42,828 nt of DNA, taken from the IMG/VR virus record IMGVR_UViG_3300040959_000451, positions 1-42,828 of that record; one strand, given 5' to 3'. Made by a program: the position numbers and the translations under genes. Positions 21,860 to 29,078 of the stretch are shown here, piece by piece (positions within the stretch are counted from its first letter, which is position 1; every line of letters starts with the position of its first letter). Source of the DNA: a virus. The notes beneath the pieces are model-generated. The model did not search any database, was not told where the DNA came from, and saw only the letters and a list, made by a program, of their open reading frames with translations.

Positions 21860-21862
21860 GTA

Positions 21863-22747
21863 ATGGCTATAAATCCTATTGAGTTTCTTAGGTCCGCTAG
21901 CGTGGATGTCGCTAACGGATCTAACGTCATCACAGTAAACGGAAGTGTTGATTGCTCCAGCGTTTACTCTGGTACGGCTGTTTACATAAATGACAATCAG
22001 CCAGTTGAAGCTATCGCTGGCACTGCATTCAATCCAGCAACCGGTGTATCAACAATAACATTACGATACAATTGGGATAGAACAAGTGTAACAGCTGGCA
22101 CTCTTGTCGCATTTAATACTAAAGAGGGTTTAAACAGCGCGGTCACTAGACTTAATGAAATAATCAAGGCTGTTCCAGATTTTACCGGTGTAACAGGTGC
22201 TGGCTTGCTGTACGATGACGGCGCTGGTAATTACACGGCAAAACCTATTGGTACGACTGGTGAGGCTGTTTTAGCATCTTCAACAGAAGCTGAATCAAGA
22301 TTGGCAATTGGCTTGAATGAATACGGCATATCAGTCACAAACCCACCACAAAACTCTACTGATGTAGAGAGTATTATGGGAGGCGGATTGTTTGCAGCAA
22401 CATCTACAGCAGCAAACATACCAGCACCTGGCAATGTTTACTCAATTATCAACGCCCATTACGCACCATCGGCTCAAACAATGATTCTTATGTCACTTAC
22501 TAGTGACAGGGTTTTTTGTAAAAGAAAAGCGAGTAATGTGTGGCAACCATCGTTTGAGTTTTACACCACATCAAATTTAACAGGCTCAACACTACCGCTT
22601 GATAGCTACACTGTTGCAACACTACCGAGTGCGGCAGCTAACACGCAAAGGCCAATTTTCGTTTCAGACTTAGCAGGGCAGGCAGCTCCATGCTATAGTG
22701 ATGGTACAAATTGGCGAAGATATTCAGATAACACAATAGCGAGTTAA
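21863..22747 (+). CDS. Tail fibre protein
   Basis: The 294-residue protein has GGGAT upstream. Its N-terminus (MAINPIEFLRSASVDVANGS) resembles attachment domains found in fibre proteins of siphophages; the centre is a T/S/G-rich shaft; the C-terminus ends TLPSAAANTQRPIFVSDLAG and CYSDGTNWRRYSDNT, a cap motif shared by many phage fibres. It lies immediately after the tip protein and is a good candidate for host-range variation. No chaperone gene is obvious, although the next small gene could be one. Confidence 0.75.
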   Translation: MAINPIEFLRSASVDVANGSNVITVNGSVDCSSVYSGTAVYINDNQPVEAIAGTAFNPATGVSTITLRYNWDRTSVTAGTLVAFNTKEGLNSAVTRLNEIIKAVPDFTGVTGAGLLYDDGAGNYTAKPIGTTGEAVLASSTEAESRLAIGLNEYGISVTNPPQNSTDVESIMGGGLFAATSTAANIPAPGNVYSIINAHYAPSAQTMILMSLTSDRVFCKRKASNVWQPSFEFYTTSNLTGSTLPLDSYTVATLPSAAANTQRPIFVSDLAGQAAPCYSDGTNWRRYSDNTIAS

Positions 22748-22752
22748 TTATT

Positions 22753-22953
22753 ATGTCTATAAATAAAATAGTTCAACCGTATGAGTTTTTAGTTAGAATT
22801 AATGATGGTGAAATTTCTGGCGCTCACGTAAGACGTTTAGAGGTAGTAAAAGACACCGAAACAGGCGAGGTTTTTAGCGCGAAAGAGTTACCGGCTGAGC
22901 CTATCGAATTAACAGAAGCTGAAAAAAGCATGATTTCAGCGAGGTTAGTATAA
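22753..22953 (+). CDS. Small tail-fibre-associated protein
   Basis: The 66-residue product starts MSINKIVQPYEFLVRINDGE and ends with an acidic helix (TEAEKSMISARLV). It lies between the fibre and lipoprotein genes and its stop overlaps the next ATG (TAATG). The ribosome site is weak. Small acidic genes in this spot are often fibre-assembly helpers, but this is only inference. Confidence 0.6.
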   Translation: MSINKIVQPYEFLVRINDGEISGAHVRRLEVVKDTETGEVFSAKELPAEPIELTEAEKSMISARLV

Positions 22954-23258
22954 TGAAATACTTAATATTACTTTTTGCACTACTACTAACCGGTTGCGTC
23001 AATATGGGCGTGACTGAATACGAACTTGAGCCGATTGTAAAAGAGGATGGTTCAGTTGTTTGTTGTAAGGCGACTGTTTATAACAGCAAGGACTACGACA
23101 ACTTGAAGTTTAAATTTAAGATTGCCAAAGATGGTAGTATAGAAGCGGTACTTGACGAGAAAGGTGTTAACTCAACTAACCCTGCTGCTATTGGTGCGGA
23201 GAATAACGGCAAGATGTTAGATGCTATCAATAAACTAATACCTTTAACTGGTGGCTAG
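22953..23258 (+). CDS. Putative lipoprotein
   Basis: The N-terminus MKYLILLFALLLTGCVNMGV is a textbook type II signal with lipobox LLTGC, so the mature protein would be lipid-anchored at Cys15. The remaining 86 residues are beta-rich (SVVCCKATVYNSKDYDNLKF) and end in a helical tail with NAAIGAEN-like content. Encoded between fibre and DUF1353 genes, it could be an outer-membrane exclusion lipoprotein or an outer spanin-like factor; it lacks the Pro-rich character of Rz1, so I prefer not to call it a spanin. Confidence 0.75.
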   Translation: MKYLILLFALLLTGCVNMGVTEYELEPIVKEDGSVVCCKATVYNSKDYDNLKFKFKIAKDGSIEAVLDEKGVNSTNPAAIGAENNGKMLDAINKLIPLTGG

Positions 23259-23259
23259 T

Positions 23260-23676
23260 ATGTTTTATTCGAACAGGCACAATGAGCAGTTTAGAGCTAT
23301 AAACGTCAAAACGCATTCTGTTTTTGATTTTGTTAATGTTATTCGTGCCACTGATGGTAAAAAGCTAGGTTATGAAGTTAAAGAAAACCTAGCTTACTGG
23401 AGTGTGAGATACCGCAAATGGATAACAATCAAAAAAGGTGACAAGTCTGACGGGGCAACCTCTGCGCCTGACATTGATAGCTGGTGCTGGCTTATTCATG
23501 ATGACCTGTGTAACTTTGGTGTATTCGAAGACGGTAGTAAATGCACCAATTGGCAAGCTTCAAAAATACTAAGTGACATATTGCGCGAAGAAGGTAAATG
23601 GTTTAGATCGTTTACTTGGTTCGTTGGCACTTGGTTAATTGGTGGCGGTAAAGCTAGAGAAAATGGAATGTTTTAG
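23260..23676 (+). CDS. DUF1353 family protein
   Basis: I start at the ATG of 23260, after GGTGG and the stop of the lipoprotein gene; an in-frame GTG at 23251 is possible. The 138-residue product has KGDKSDGATSAPDIDSWCWL followed by IHDDLCNFGVFEDGSKCTNW, the DUF1353 core with its conserved HDxLC and a late TNWQASK helix. DUF1353 proteins are common in phage lysis or tail-end regions; their biochemical role is not established. It is the last plus-strand gene of the tail operon. Confidence 0.75.
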   Translation: MFYSNRHNEQFRAINVKTHSVFDFVNVIRATDGKKLGYEVKENLAYWSVRYRKWITIKKGDKSDGATSAPDIDSWCWLIHDDLCNFGVFEDGSKCTNWQASKILSDILREEGKWFRSFTWFVGTWLIGGGKARENGMF

Positions 23677-23695
23677 CGCGTAATTGCGCTAAAAC
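23672..23695. terminator. Palindromic hairpin between convergent units
   Basis: TTTTAGCGC, loop GTAATT, GCGCTAAAA: a nine-pair stem containing the stop codons of both converging genes (TAG on each strand). No long T run follows on the plus strand, so terminator strength is uncertain, but the symmetrical placement suggests it ends both transcripts. Confidence 0.55.
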
Positions 23696-23835
23696 CTTTC
23701 TGCTACACTGATTGCAAACATAGCAAACCAAAACCACGCTAAGAACTTATTAACCTTAAATCTACGATCTAAACGCCTTGCTAGCCTACTGTAAAAGTAA
23801 CGCTGTTTTTCTAATTGCATTTCGCGCGGTGTCAT
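23689..23835 (-). CDS. Small basic single-helix membrane protein, holin candidate
   Basis: The 48-residue product has a basic N-terminal half (MTPREMQLEKQRYFYSRLAR then RLDRRFKVNKF) and one aromatic-rich hydrophobic helix at the C-terminus (LAWFWFAMFAISVA). Its ATG overlaps the stop of the endolysin gene (ATGA), so it is in the lysis cassette. A single membrane helix encoded directly after the endolysin makes it a candidate holin or lysis accessory protein; a longer Rz-like domain is not present. Confidence 0.6.
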   Translation of the reverse strand: MTPREMQLEKQRYFYSRLARRLDRRFKVNKFLAWFWFAMFAISVAERF

Positions 23836-24224
23836 TTTATTATCTCGAAGTGTGGTAAATCTTTAAAGTTACGCCAGTGGCCGCCCCAACGTAATTTTAC
23901 ACCTAACTCTGATGCAGCTGCCAACATTGCTGTGGCAACGTGCGTTAAGTGCTCAGGCATCCAGCTAGCACTCCCATCAACGTAAGCGTAAACATCAACA
24001 GCGTTACCGCTTTGATGATTACTGCGCTTTTCGTAACCATTTAGTTGTGACTTACCTTGTTGATACAATCTGTTTTGTTCTTCTGCGCTTCTAAAGCCGC
24101 CGTCTTTTGGTATTCCGAAATCTATGTGACTAATTTCTAGCGCTCTAATACAAACTGCTCGCAAATCACTATTGACACTTTCAAGTGTATTCAAGCTTGA
24201 TTGACTAAATTGGAACTGTTTCAT
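23832..24224 (-). CDS. Endolysin, VanY/M15-type L-Ala-D-Glu peptidase
   Basis: I start at the ATG of 24224, which overlaps the TAA of the preceding gene. The 130-residue enzyme has the M15 zinc peptidase signature: SNHQSGNAVDVYAYVDG supplies the first His and Asp ligands, and DLPHFEI at the C-terminus supplies the Glu/His pair. GIPKDGGFRSAEEQNRLYQQ matches the region ahead of the first ligand. No signal sequence is present, so it needs a holin. Similar short endolysins occur in T5-like and many marine phages. It cleaves peptidoglycan stem peptides. Confidence 0.9.
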   Translation of the reverse strand: MKQFQFSQSSLNTLESVNSDLRAVCIRALEISHIDFGIPKDGGFRSAEEQNRLYQQGKSQLNGYEKRSNHQSGNAVDVYAYVDGSASWMPEHLTHVATAMLAAASELGVKLRWGGHWRNFKDLPHFEIIK

Positions 24225-24391
24225 TAGCTCAACCCCCAACTTTCTAAATCACTATTTAAATCGCGTCTATGCTCAACCATGCGGCGTCGATTAGTAAATT
24301 GCTCAGACTTTCTAGCTTTGATTTTCTCTACCGCTTTCTTAATTTTCTTATAGCGCGCGGCTTTTAACTCTAATTCATTTGCATCAATCAT
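24224..24391 (-). CDS. Small highly charged helical protein (55 aa)
   Basis: The ATG at 24391 overlaps the upstream stop (ATGA) and the TAA overlaps the endolysin start (TAATG). The product (MIDANELELKAARYKKIKKA then a long K/R/E helix) is strongly basic and would be a single helix. It has no hydrophobic segment, so it is not a holin. It was probably kept for its place in the coupled lysis cassette; its function is unknown. Confidence 0.6.
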   Translation of the reverse strand: MIDANELELKAARYKKIKKAVEKIKARKSEQFTNRRRMVEHRRDLNSDLESWGLS

Positions 24392-24582
24392 TTGATAAAC
24401 CTTATTTTAGTTTCGTTAATCTCACTGTAAACATTCGCTTTGTCTTTATGTATTTTTGACATTACATCATTGCCGCACTTTCGATAATAGGCGCTTATTT
24501 GCATATGGCAACAAAATGCTTCCTCAGCATTATCTTCTAACTCTGCTTGTTTAGCTTCTTTTAGTAAATTATCTAAATACAT
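24388..24582 (-). CDS. Hypothetical protein, first gene of the lysis cassette
   Basis: I choose the ATG of 24582; the frame opens further upstream to 24681 but that part lies in the promoter region. The 64-residue product is acidic at first (MYLDNLLKEAKQAELEDNAE) with a CCHM segment and a charged helical end. No good ribosome site is seen. A promoter with the shared TTAAAAATAA motif lies upstream. Confidence 0.55.
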   Translation of the reverse strand: MYLDNLLKEAKQAELEDNAEEAFCCHMQISAYYRKCGNDVMSKIHKDKANVYSEINETKIRFIK

Positions 24583-24601
24583 AAATATTTTGCGTTTGCT
24601 G

Positions 24602-24630
24602 TTGTTTTTAATAATGTAGCATATTATAGT
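24602..24630 (+). promoter_or_regulatory. Promoter for the Mom-like gene
   Basis: TTGTTT (24602-24607), 17-base spacer, TATAGT (24625-24630), about 45 bases before the start at 24675. There is no GATC in this region, so control by Dam methylation as for Mu mom is not indicated. Confidence 0.55.
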
Positions 24631-24634
24631 TAGT

Positions 24635-24653
24635 TTGCAATTGTTATTTTTAA
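24635..24653 (-). promoter_or_regulatory. Shared motif and -35 for the lysis cassette
   Basis: On the minus strand TTAAAAATAA (24653-24644) is followed by CAA and TTGCAA (24640-24635), a -35-like hexamer with TACATT about 16 bases further on. The same 10-mer precedes the exonuclease and other early-type promoters. On the plus strand the reverse complement lies directly before the GGAGATTG ribosome site of the Mom-like gene. Confidence 0.5.
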
Positions 24654-24674
24654 TTAGATTGGAGATTGAAAAAT

Positions 24675-25256
24675 ATGGCACTACAAGGGTATTACGTTAA
24701 GCATTTAAAGCGACATGATGTACGAGATTTTATAGAGAGTAACCACTATTCAAAAAGCATAAACGGCTGCATAGCTGATTACTGCTTTGGCTTATTTAAC
24801 AAGGATGGTGTGATGGTTGGTGCTATGTTTTATGGCAGAATGGCAATGGCTAACCAGTGGAAACGGTTTTCTGATAACCCGGATAACGTAATAGAGTTAA
24901 GGCGCTTGTGTTGCATTGATAGCACACCAAAAAACGCTGAAAGCTTCTTTATAGGAAAAACACTTAGAATGCTGAGGAAGTTGTGGAGAAAAAACGGCGT
25001 TGTAGTGTCATACGCAGACAAGGAGTATAATCATGAGGGTACAATTTATAAAGCATCAAACTTCAAAATGATTGGTGAAGTTAAAGGCGCTAAAGTTATT
25101 TATTGGAATGGTAAGCGATACCACGACAAGACAATTAGAACGAAATACAAAGGGGAGTTAAAGCCATTTGCAAAAAGGGTTAAGCATGCCTTAGAGTCAG
25201 GGGATGCTTTTTATAAAACTACAGCTGGTAAGTACACTTATATTTACAATCTCTAA
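24675..25256 (+). CDS. Mom-like DNA modification protein (GNAT fold)
   Basis: I start at the ATG of 24675; GGAGATTG lies upstream and an earlier TTG at 24666 overlaps it. The 193-residue protein has the layout of phage Mu Mom relatives: SNHYSKSINGCIADYCFGLF, VGAMFYGRMAMANQW, NVIELRRLCCIDSTPKNAES, and above all VVSYADKEYNHEGTIYKASN followed by FKMIG. Mom is a GNAT-like enzyme that converts adenine to N6-carbamoylmethyladenine, protecting DNA from restriction. The conserved Tyr/Asp and His positions in YADxxxNHEGTIY are present. The gene stands alone on the plus strand and overlaps the MuF gene tail to tail by four bases. Function is inferred from similarity by eye. Confidence 0.75.
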   Translation: MALQGYYVKHLKRHDVRDFIESNHYSKSINGCIADYCFGLFNKDGVMVGAMFYGRMAMANQWKRFSDNPDNVIELRRLCCIDSTPKNAESFFIGKTLRMLRKLWRKNGVVVSYADKEYNHEGTIYKASNFKMIGEVKGAKVIYWNGKRYHDKTIRTKYKGELKPFAKRVKHALESGDAFYKTTAGKYTYIYNL

Positions 25257-26314
25257 GACGTCCTACCAACCCCAGCGCGCCACGTTTTCTTCTGTTGGCG
25301 CATTTTCTCTATTAAACTTTCCATTACAACTTCGCCAGTTTTTCTATTCACTAAGATTGGAGATTGAGAGCAGAGACAGTTAATGCCAAAGCCAGACTCA
25401 GAATAAAAGGCTTCTACTTCCTGCAAAGTATAAATCTCAGAATGTTTTGCCACGTGGTTAGGGCGGCTTGTCATCGCCAACGCACTAAACCAAAGCTGCT
25501 TTTGCACAAATGGTGAGTTGCCGTAAATGTCTTTGTTTATTTCTTTTGTCTTAGCTCGTTGCGCTGTACGATATGCGCCCATAATTTCAGTACGTGATAT
25601 GCGTTGTGCGCGACTAAAGCCAACACCGACACGCTTAGCAACGTCCTGTGTTATTTGCCTAATACCCAAACCGCTAGCCATACCCTTTGTAAGAGTTTGG
25701 TAAAGGTCTTTTCTCATACCATCGCTAAGCCCCTTCATCTCATTAAATGTGCGAGCATAAACTAAACCGAGTGATTGAACTTGTTGCGGGTTAAACGCGT
25801 CCGCATCTAACTGTCTAATCATCATCGCTATTTCATCACCAACAACGCTAGGCTCAGCCATGTTTTTAGACGATTGGATGGTATCGCGTATCGCATCGTT
25901 AAATGCGCTTGATAAGTACGATTGATAAAACCAATTCTGCGGCTTGCGTCCGGTAATCGACTCTAACAGCTCGTTATAAAGTAAACGCTCAATAAATGCG
26001 TTAATTGAATCGTAACGCTCAGTTGATACGTCATAACTATAAAAGGTTTTGTTAGCTACAACTTCATTGGAGCGCTCACCTTTATCATTTAGAGGCCACC
26101 AAAAAGACATACGATTACTGTTAGCAGATGCAACACGCTGAATATCTTTTTGCTCAGCAACTAACGATTTAACCGCTTTATTAATGCGCTCGAACCGTTT
26201 TTTCAATTCGACTTGAGCGCGTTTTAGATTACCTTTCTGATTCGCCGGGTCTGCTGCATCACGAGGAATGACAGGGTATGCACTAATCTGGCGTATTTTT
26301 TTCATCTGAATCAT
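25253..26314 (-). CDS. Phage head morphogenesis protein, MuF / SPP1 gp7-like
   Basis: The 353-residue protein follows the portal gene and overlaps it by 32 bases. Residues about 215-330 hold the MuF core: GFSRAQRISRTEIMGAYRTA, then AMTSRPNHVAKHSEIYTLQE and GFGINCLCSQSPILV, the last being the conserved CxC end of the domain. MuF proteins enter the prohead in small numbers beside the portal. The start may be the ATG at 26314 or the one at 26305. No toxin-like extension follows the MuF core. Confidence 0.85.
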   Translation of the reverse strand: MIQMKKIRQISAYPVIPRDAADPANQKGNLKRAQVELKKRFERINKAVKSLVAEQKDIQRVASANSNRMSFWWPLNDKGERSNEVVANKTFYSYDVSTERYDSINAFIERLLYNELLESITGRKPQNWFYQSYLSSAFNDAIRDTIQSSKNMAEPSVVGDEIAMMIRQLDADAFNPQQVQSLGLVYARTFNEMKGLSDGMRKDLYQTLTKGMASGLGIRQITQDVAKRVGVGFSRAQRISRTEIMGAYRTAQRAKTKEINKDIYGNSPFVQKQLWFSALAMTSRPNHVAKHSEIYTLQEVEAFYSESGFGINCLCSQSPILVNRKTGEVVMESLIEKMRQQKKTWRAGVGRTS

Positions 26315-27656
26315 CGTCTAAATTTAGATCTTCTTTTGGGTCGTAATCAGTATCAGGTTTATCAGGTTCAGAGCCGCCAATTTGTCTAATTTCTTCCATG
26401 GTCCACGGAGCCTCTTGCCCAGCTCTAAATGCTTGTTCATTCTGGCTAGTCATCTTGCCAGCGTTATCTAGCTTTTCGGTAGTGCTAGGCTCGCCAATAT
26501 CAGGCCAGCACACCTTAAATTCACCGCTTGACGGCTTAGGAAGTAAACCCAAACCAACCAACCACGATAAAAACTTATGAATGTCATTACTATATTTCTT
26601 TTGCCACTTTTTAAGGCGCTTGGTAAATGCTGAGCTGTTCTGCGTACTTGCTCGCTCACCAGTCATAAAGCCAACCAACTCAGTAAATGACACACCTCGG
26701 CTTGCACATGCTTCAACCACACAAATTTCCCATGCTGATTTAGGGTCTTGCAGTTGAGTTTGCAAGCTTGTGACATTTACACCAGCCATTCGTAATGCTG
26801 AATTAAAGTTATCGTTAAAGTCGTCTAACGCTTCATCAATAACCTCTTTCTTAGCATTAAACGCCTTTGCAGCCTCTGCGTTGTTAGCGCTTAGAATGTA
26901 CTTTTGCATAGCATTTTTACGATAACCTTCACTAGATGCACCACGTACTTTGTTAGCGTCAAATAACGCGTTAAAAGCTGGCTCTAGTACTGATTCACCA
27001 TAAATGGTTGCGCCTACTGCATTGGTAATAACTTTTACACGGCTATAGTGTAATGTGTGCTGCTCTGCGTTAGTTGTTTGTCTGCCGCTTAACTGTGACG
27101 GCTGCAACTTATAACTCAAAGGTTTGTTGTAGTTTGGGCTGCTGTAATCCGCGTCATACTCTTGATTTGCTTCACATTCCAATTCATACCAAGGATTTAT
27201 TGCAATTATGCGCCTACCTTGCGTTATTGGGTTTTCTAGCTTGTTTTCTGTTGGCTCAGATATAACCGGTACAATAGTCGAGTATTGACCAACATCAGCC
27301 ATCTTAAAAGCAGTTTCAAAAACGCGCCACAAATCAAAATCAGTAACTAATTTTTTAACTGCTTTCTCAAATTGAGTATCTTGAGGCGTATCTTCATCAC
27401 CATCTACAATAAATGGATCATCAGAAAAGCAGCGCTCAGGGATAATATCGACAATCGCATTAAAGAAACCACCGCGACGATATGCGTTATATAAATGATT
27501 AAAATCTAGCGCATCAGGATAGCCATATGATGCAGAATCATTTCGGTTAGTGTCACCAAAATTAACCGGAGCACTAGGTATAATTGAGTTAAGTGGCCTA
27601 CGCTGATTTTGTCGCATATTAGCCACGAATGTTTTATTTAGAGTATTTGCAGACAT
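26283..27656 (-). CDS. Portal protein, DUF1073-type
   Basis: The 457-residue protein has the portal pattern: GGFFNAIVDIIPERCFSDDP near residue 62, KMADVGQYSTIVPVI, LHYSRVKVITNAVGATIYGE followed by SVLEPAFNALFDANK, and an acidic C-terminal tail (DPKEDLNLDDDSDEKNTPD). This is the DUF1073 group of dodecameric portals. It lies on the minus strand more than 11 kb from the terminase genes and far from the capsid genes. Its start codon directly follows a hairpin and T run, as for the protease gene, and no standard ribosome site is present. Confidence 0.9.
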   Translation of the reverse strand: MSANTLNKTFVANMRQNQRRPLNSIIPSAPVNFGDTNRNDSASYGYPDALDFNHLYNAYRRGGFFNAIVDIIPERCFSDDPFIVDGDEDTPQDTQFEKAVKKLVTDFDLWRVFETAFKMADVGQYSTIVPVISEPTENKLENPITQGRRIIAINPWYELECEANQEYDADYSSPNYNKPLSYKLQPSQLSGRQTTNAEQHTLHYSRVKVITNAVGATIYGESVLEPAFNALFDANKVRGASSEGYRKNAMQKYILSANNAEAAKAFNAKKEVIDEALDDFNDNFNSALRMAGVNVTSLQTQLQDPKSAWEICVVEACASRGVSFTELVGFMTGERASTQNSSAFTKRLKKWQKKYSNDIHKFLSWLVGLGLLPKPSSGEFKVCWPDIGEPSTTEKLDNAGKMTSQNEQAFRAGQEAPWTMEEIRQIGGSEPDKPDTDYDPKEDLNLDDDSDEKNTPD

Positions 27657-27686
27657 AAAAAAGCCACACGTTTAAAAGTATGGCTT
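27657..27686 (-). terminator. Hairpin plus T run abutting the portal start codon
   Basis: On the minus strand AAGCCATAC pairs with GTGTGGCTT, including one G-U pair, around an eight-base loop, followed by TTTT and then the ATG at 27656. The mispairing on the plus strand shows that the structure is meant for minus-strand RNA. It would end transcripts of the replication operon, and it mirrors the hairpin before the protease gene. Confidence 0.7.
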
Positions 27687-27687
27687 T

Positions 27688-27696
27688 ATTGTAGCA
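27688..27696 (-). promoter_or_regulatory. Promoter for portal/MuF (extended -10)
   Basis: TGCTACAAT on the minus strand, followed by AA and the hairpin, is identical to the box before the protease gene. The start of transcription would fall near 27681, inside the left hairpin arm. No -35 is visible. Confidence 0.55.
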
Positions 27697-27723
27697 TGTT
27701 GTATTAGAGGGGGCTATTTAGTG

Positions 27724-28269
27724 CTAGGTACCTAAACTTATAAGTTCATTTCTATCAACCAAACTAACAATGCAAGGCATTTTTGATGGCTTGAAAATAA
27801 CAAACATACTCCCTTTGGTGTTTCCATTTACTTTTTCGTCAGTTAATGGGTGGTAAAAGCTTAATCGTCCACCTGTAACAATACGTATTTCTGATATTTC
27901 ACTAATTGGAAGCCATTGAGCATCAAGGGTTGCAGGTACCAGCAAAACAGTTGTAACTCCTTTTGACTTTTCCTCGATAGCCTTTTTCATGAATTTCTTG
28001 ATGTAACCTTTACCGTAAGGAGGATTAACCCAAACACTCAAAGTGTCAACATAATTCAAGTTCTTGCACTCAGTTATATTTAGGTACCAATCAACAGAGA
28101 GTGCGTCATCTTCTTTTGTGAGGTAATTATCAACCTTGTGATTTTTTGAGTTTGCAGCAGCATCTAAGTTGAATCTAAACTCCTTATCAAGCGCCTGAAA
28201 AATTAAAGGGTCGGTACCCCAACTATTTTTCATATCATCATCTAGTTCGCCACTAATTAAATCACTCAT
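27724..28269 (-). CDS. DNA N6-adenine methyltransferase (phage Dam family)
   Basis: I start at the ATG of 28269, after GGTGAGG; the frame is open for seven more codons. The 181-residue enzyme has WGTDPLIFQALDKEFRFNLD then AAANSKNHK, a dal...W segment (DDALSVDWYLN), and the catalytic motif NPPYGKG near residue 90. These are features of the phage N-6-adenine methyltransferase family (PF05869; T1 and similar Dam enzymes). It is last in the replication operon, overlaps the gene before it by eight bases, and could protect against restriction together with the Mom-like protein. Confidence 0.85.
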   Translation of the reverse strand: MSDLISGELDDDMKNSWGTDPLIFQALDKEFRFNLDAAANSKNHKVDNYLTKEDDALSVDWYLNITECKNLNYVDTLSVWVNPPYGKGYIKKFMKKAIEEKSKGVTTVLLVPATLDAQWLPISEISEIRIVTGGRLSFYHPLTDEKVNGNTKGSMFVIFKPSKMPCIVSLVDRNELISLGT

Positions 28270-28414
28270 CCTCACCCCCATTACAAACAAAAACCTTATC
28301 GCTCGTTACATCAATAAGCGCATTAATTAACTGCTGAGCGACAAGTGGCGATACGTGACCAAAGTCATTTAAATCCGACTGCGCTAACTGTATTAATTCA
28401 TCGTAATTTTTCAT
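28262..28414 (-). CDS. Small acidic protein (50 aa)
   Basis: The ATG at 28414 overlaps the upstream stop (ATGA), and the TGA lies eight bases inside the methylase gene. The product (MKNYDELIQLAQSDLNDFGH then VSPLVAQQLINALIDV) is helical and acidic, with GGEDE at the end. Its coding region supplies the ribosome site of the methylase gene. Function unknown. Confidence 0.6.
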   Translation of the reverse strand: MKNYDELIQLAQSDLNDFGHVSPLVAQQLINALIDVTSDKVFVCNGGEDE

Positions 28415-28551
28415 GATTCACTCGCCTTTTTATATGTTAAATACTCTTGTTCGTGGTGTTTCATAGCTTTAGTGTCGCCAACTTCAACCGCTGCTTGATA
28501 CGCTCTAAAGTGATCGGCCGCTTTCTTTTTGTAGTATTGTTTTTTATTCAT
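28411..28551 (-). CDS. Small basic/helical protein (46 aa)
   Basis: I choose the ATG of 28551, which overlaps the end of the dUTPase gene by eight bases; the frame is open further upstream but those residues lie inside dUTPase. The product begins MNKKQYYKKKAADHFRAYQA and is one charged helical hairpin. GGTAGC or GGAGG upstream could act as ribosome site. Function unknown. Confidence 0.55.
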   Translation of the reverse strand: MNKKQYYKKKAADHFRAYQAAVEVGDTKAMKHHEQEYLTYKKASES

Positions 28552-28930
28552 TAGTGCTACCAAAGCCTCCGTTTCGTTCATTTTCTTCAACTTCAAAAAA
28601 GCCCTGCACATATCGCATTGGTACAATTTGCGCTATACGCTCACCCTTAACGATGCATTGAGGCTCTTTACTGTGGTTTGTTAGCATTACTTTAATCTCG
28701 TCTTTGTAATCAGCATCAATAACGCCAACACCATTAGTTAAAGATAATCCACGTTTAAATGATAAGCTAGAACGAATAAACAACATATAAACCATATTTG
28801 AATGCTCATGGTAATGACTTAGTTTAAATCCAGTTCCGACTAAAACTGTTTCACCTGGTTGAATCTCAACGCTTTCGCTTGCCGTTAAATCAGCACCAGC
28901 GCTAAACTTTGTTTGATGTTTTGGCAACAT
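28544..28930 (-). CDS. dut: Trimeric dUTPase
   Basis: The 128-residue enzyme hydrolyses dUTP to dUMP and pyrophosphate, keeping uracil out of phage DNA and supplying dUMP. All five motifs are present: AGADL (I), RSSLSFKRGL (II), GVGVIDADYKDEIKV (III), GERIAQIV (IV) and NGGFGSTNE (V, the C-terminal arm). The length fits the homotrimeric family. The ATG has GAGG nine bases upstream and lies inside the end of the preceding gene. The replication operon context is typical. Confidence 0.93.
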   Translation of the reverse strand: MLPKHQTKFSAGADLTASESVEIQPGETVLVGTGFKLSHYHEHSNMVYMLFIRSSLSFKRGLSLTNGVGVIDADYKDEIKVMLTNHSKEPQCIVKGERIAQIVPMRYVQGFFEVEENERNGGFGSTNE

Positions 28931-29078
28931 TTCTATTCCTCACTAATTCATTTATTTGTTTGTCGATTTCGCGCCAGCCTAAACCTTGACGCTCTAATTT
29001 AATTTGTAACCGCAACTCTGGCGGCTTCATTATTCGATTTACACAGCTTGAATAGCTGTTGCGTGTTTTGTTTACCAT
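28902..29078 (-). CDS. Small basic protein (58 aa)
   Basis: The frame starts at 29078, overlapping the upstream stop, and runs 29 bases into the dUTPase gene. The product is basic (MVNKTRNSYSSCVNRIMKPP, then ELRLQIKLERQGLGWREIDK) with a helical motif reminiscent of a short HTH. No good ribosome site is visible, so it may rely on coupling. Function unknown. Confidence 0.55.
   Translation of the reverse strand: MVNKTRNSYSSCVNRIMKPPELRLQIKLERQGLGWREIDKQINELVRNRNVAKTSNKV

Noticed and set aside
24541-24675. Dam-controlled GATC cluster before the Mom-like gene, as in phage Mu
   Set aside because: No GATC is present in the promoter region.
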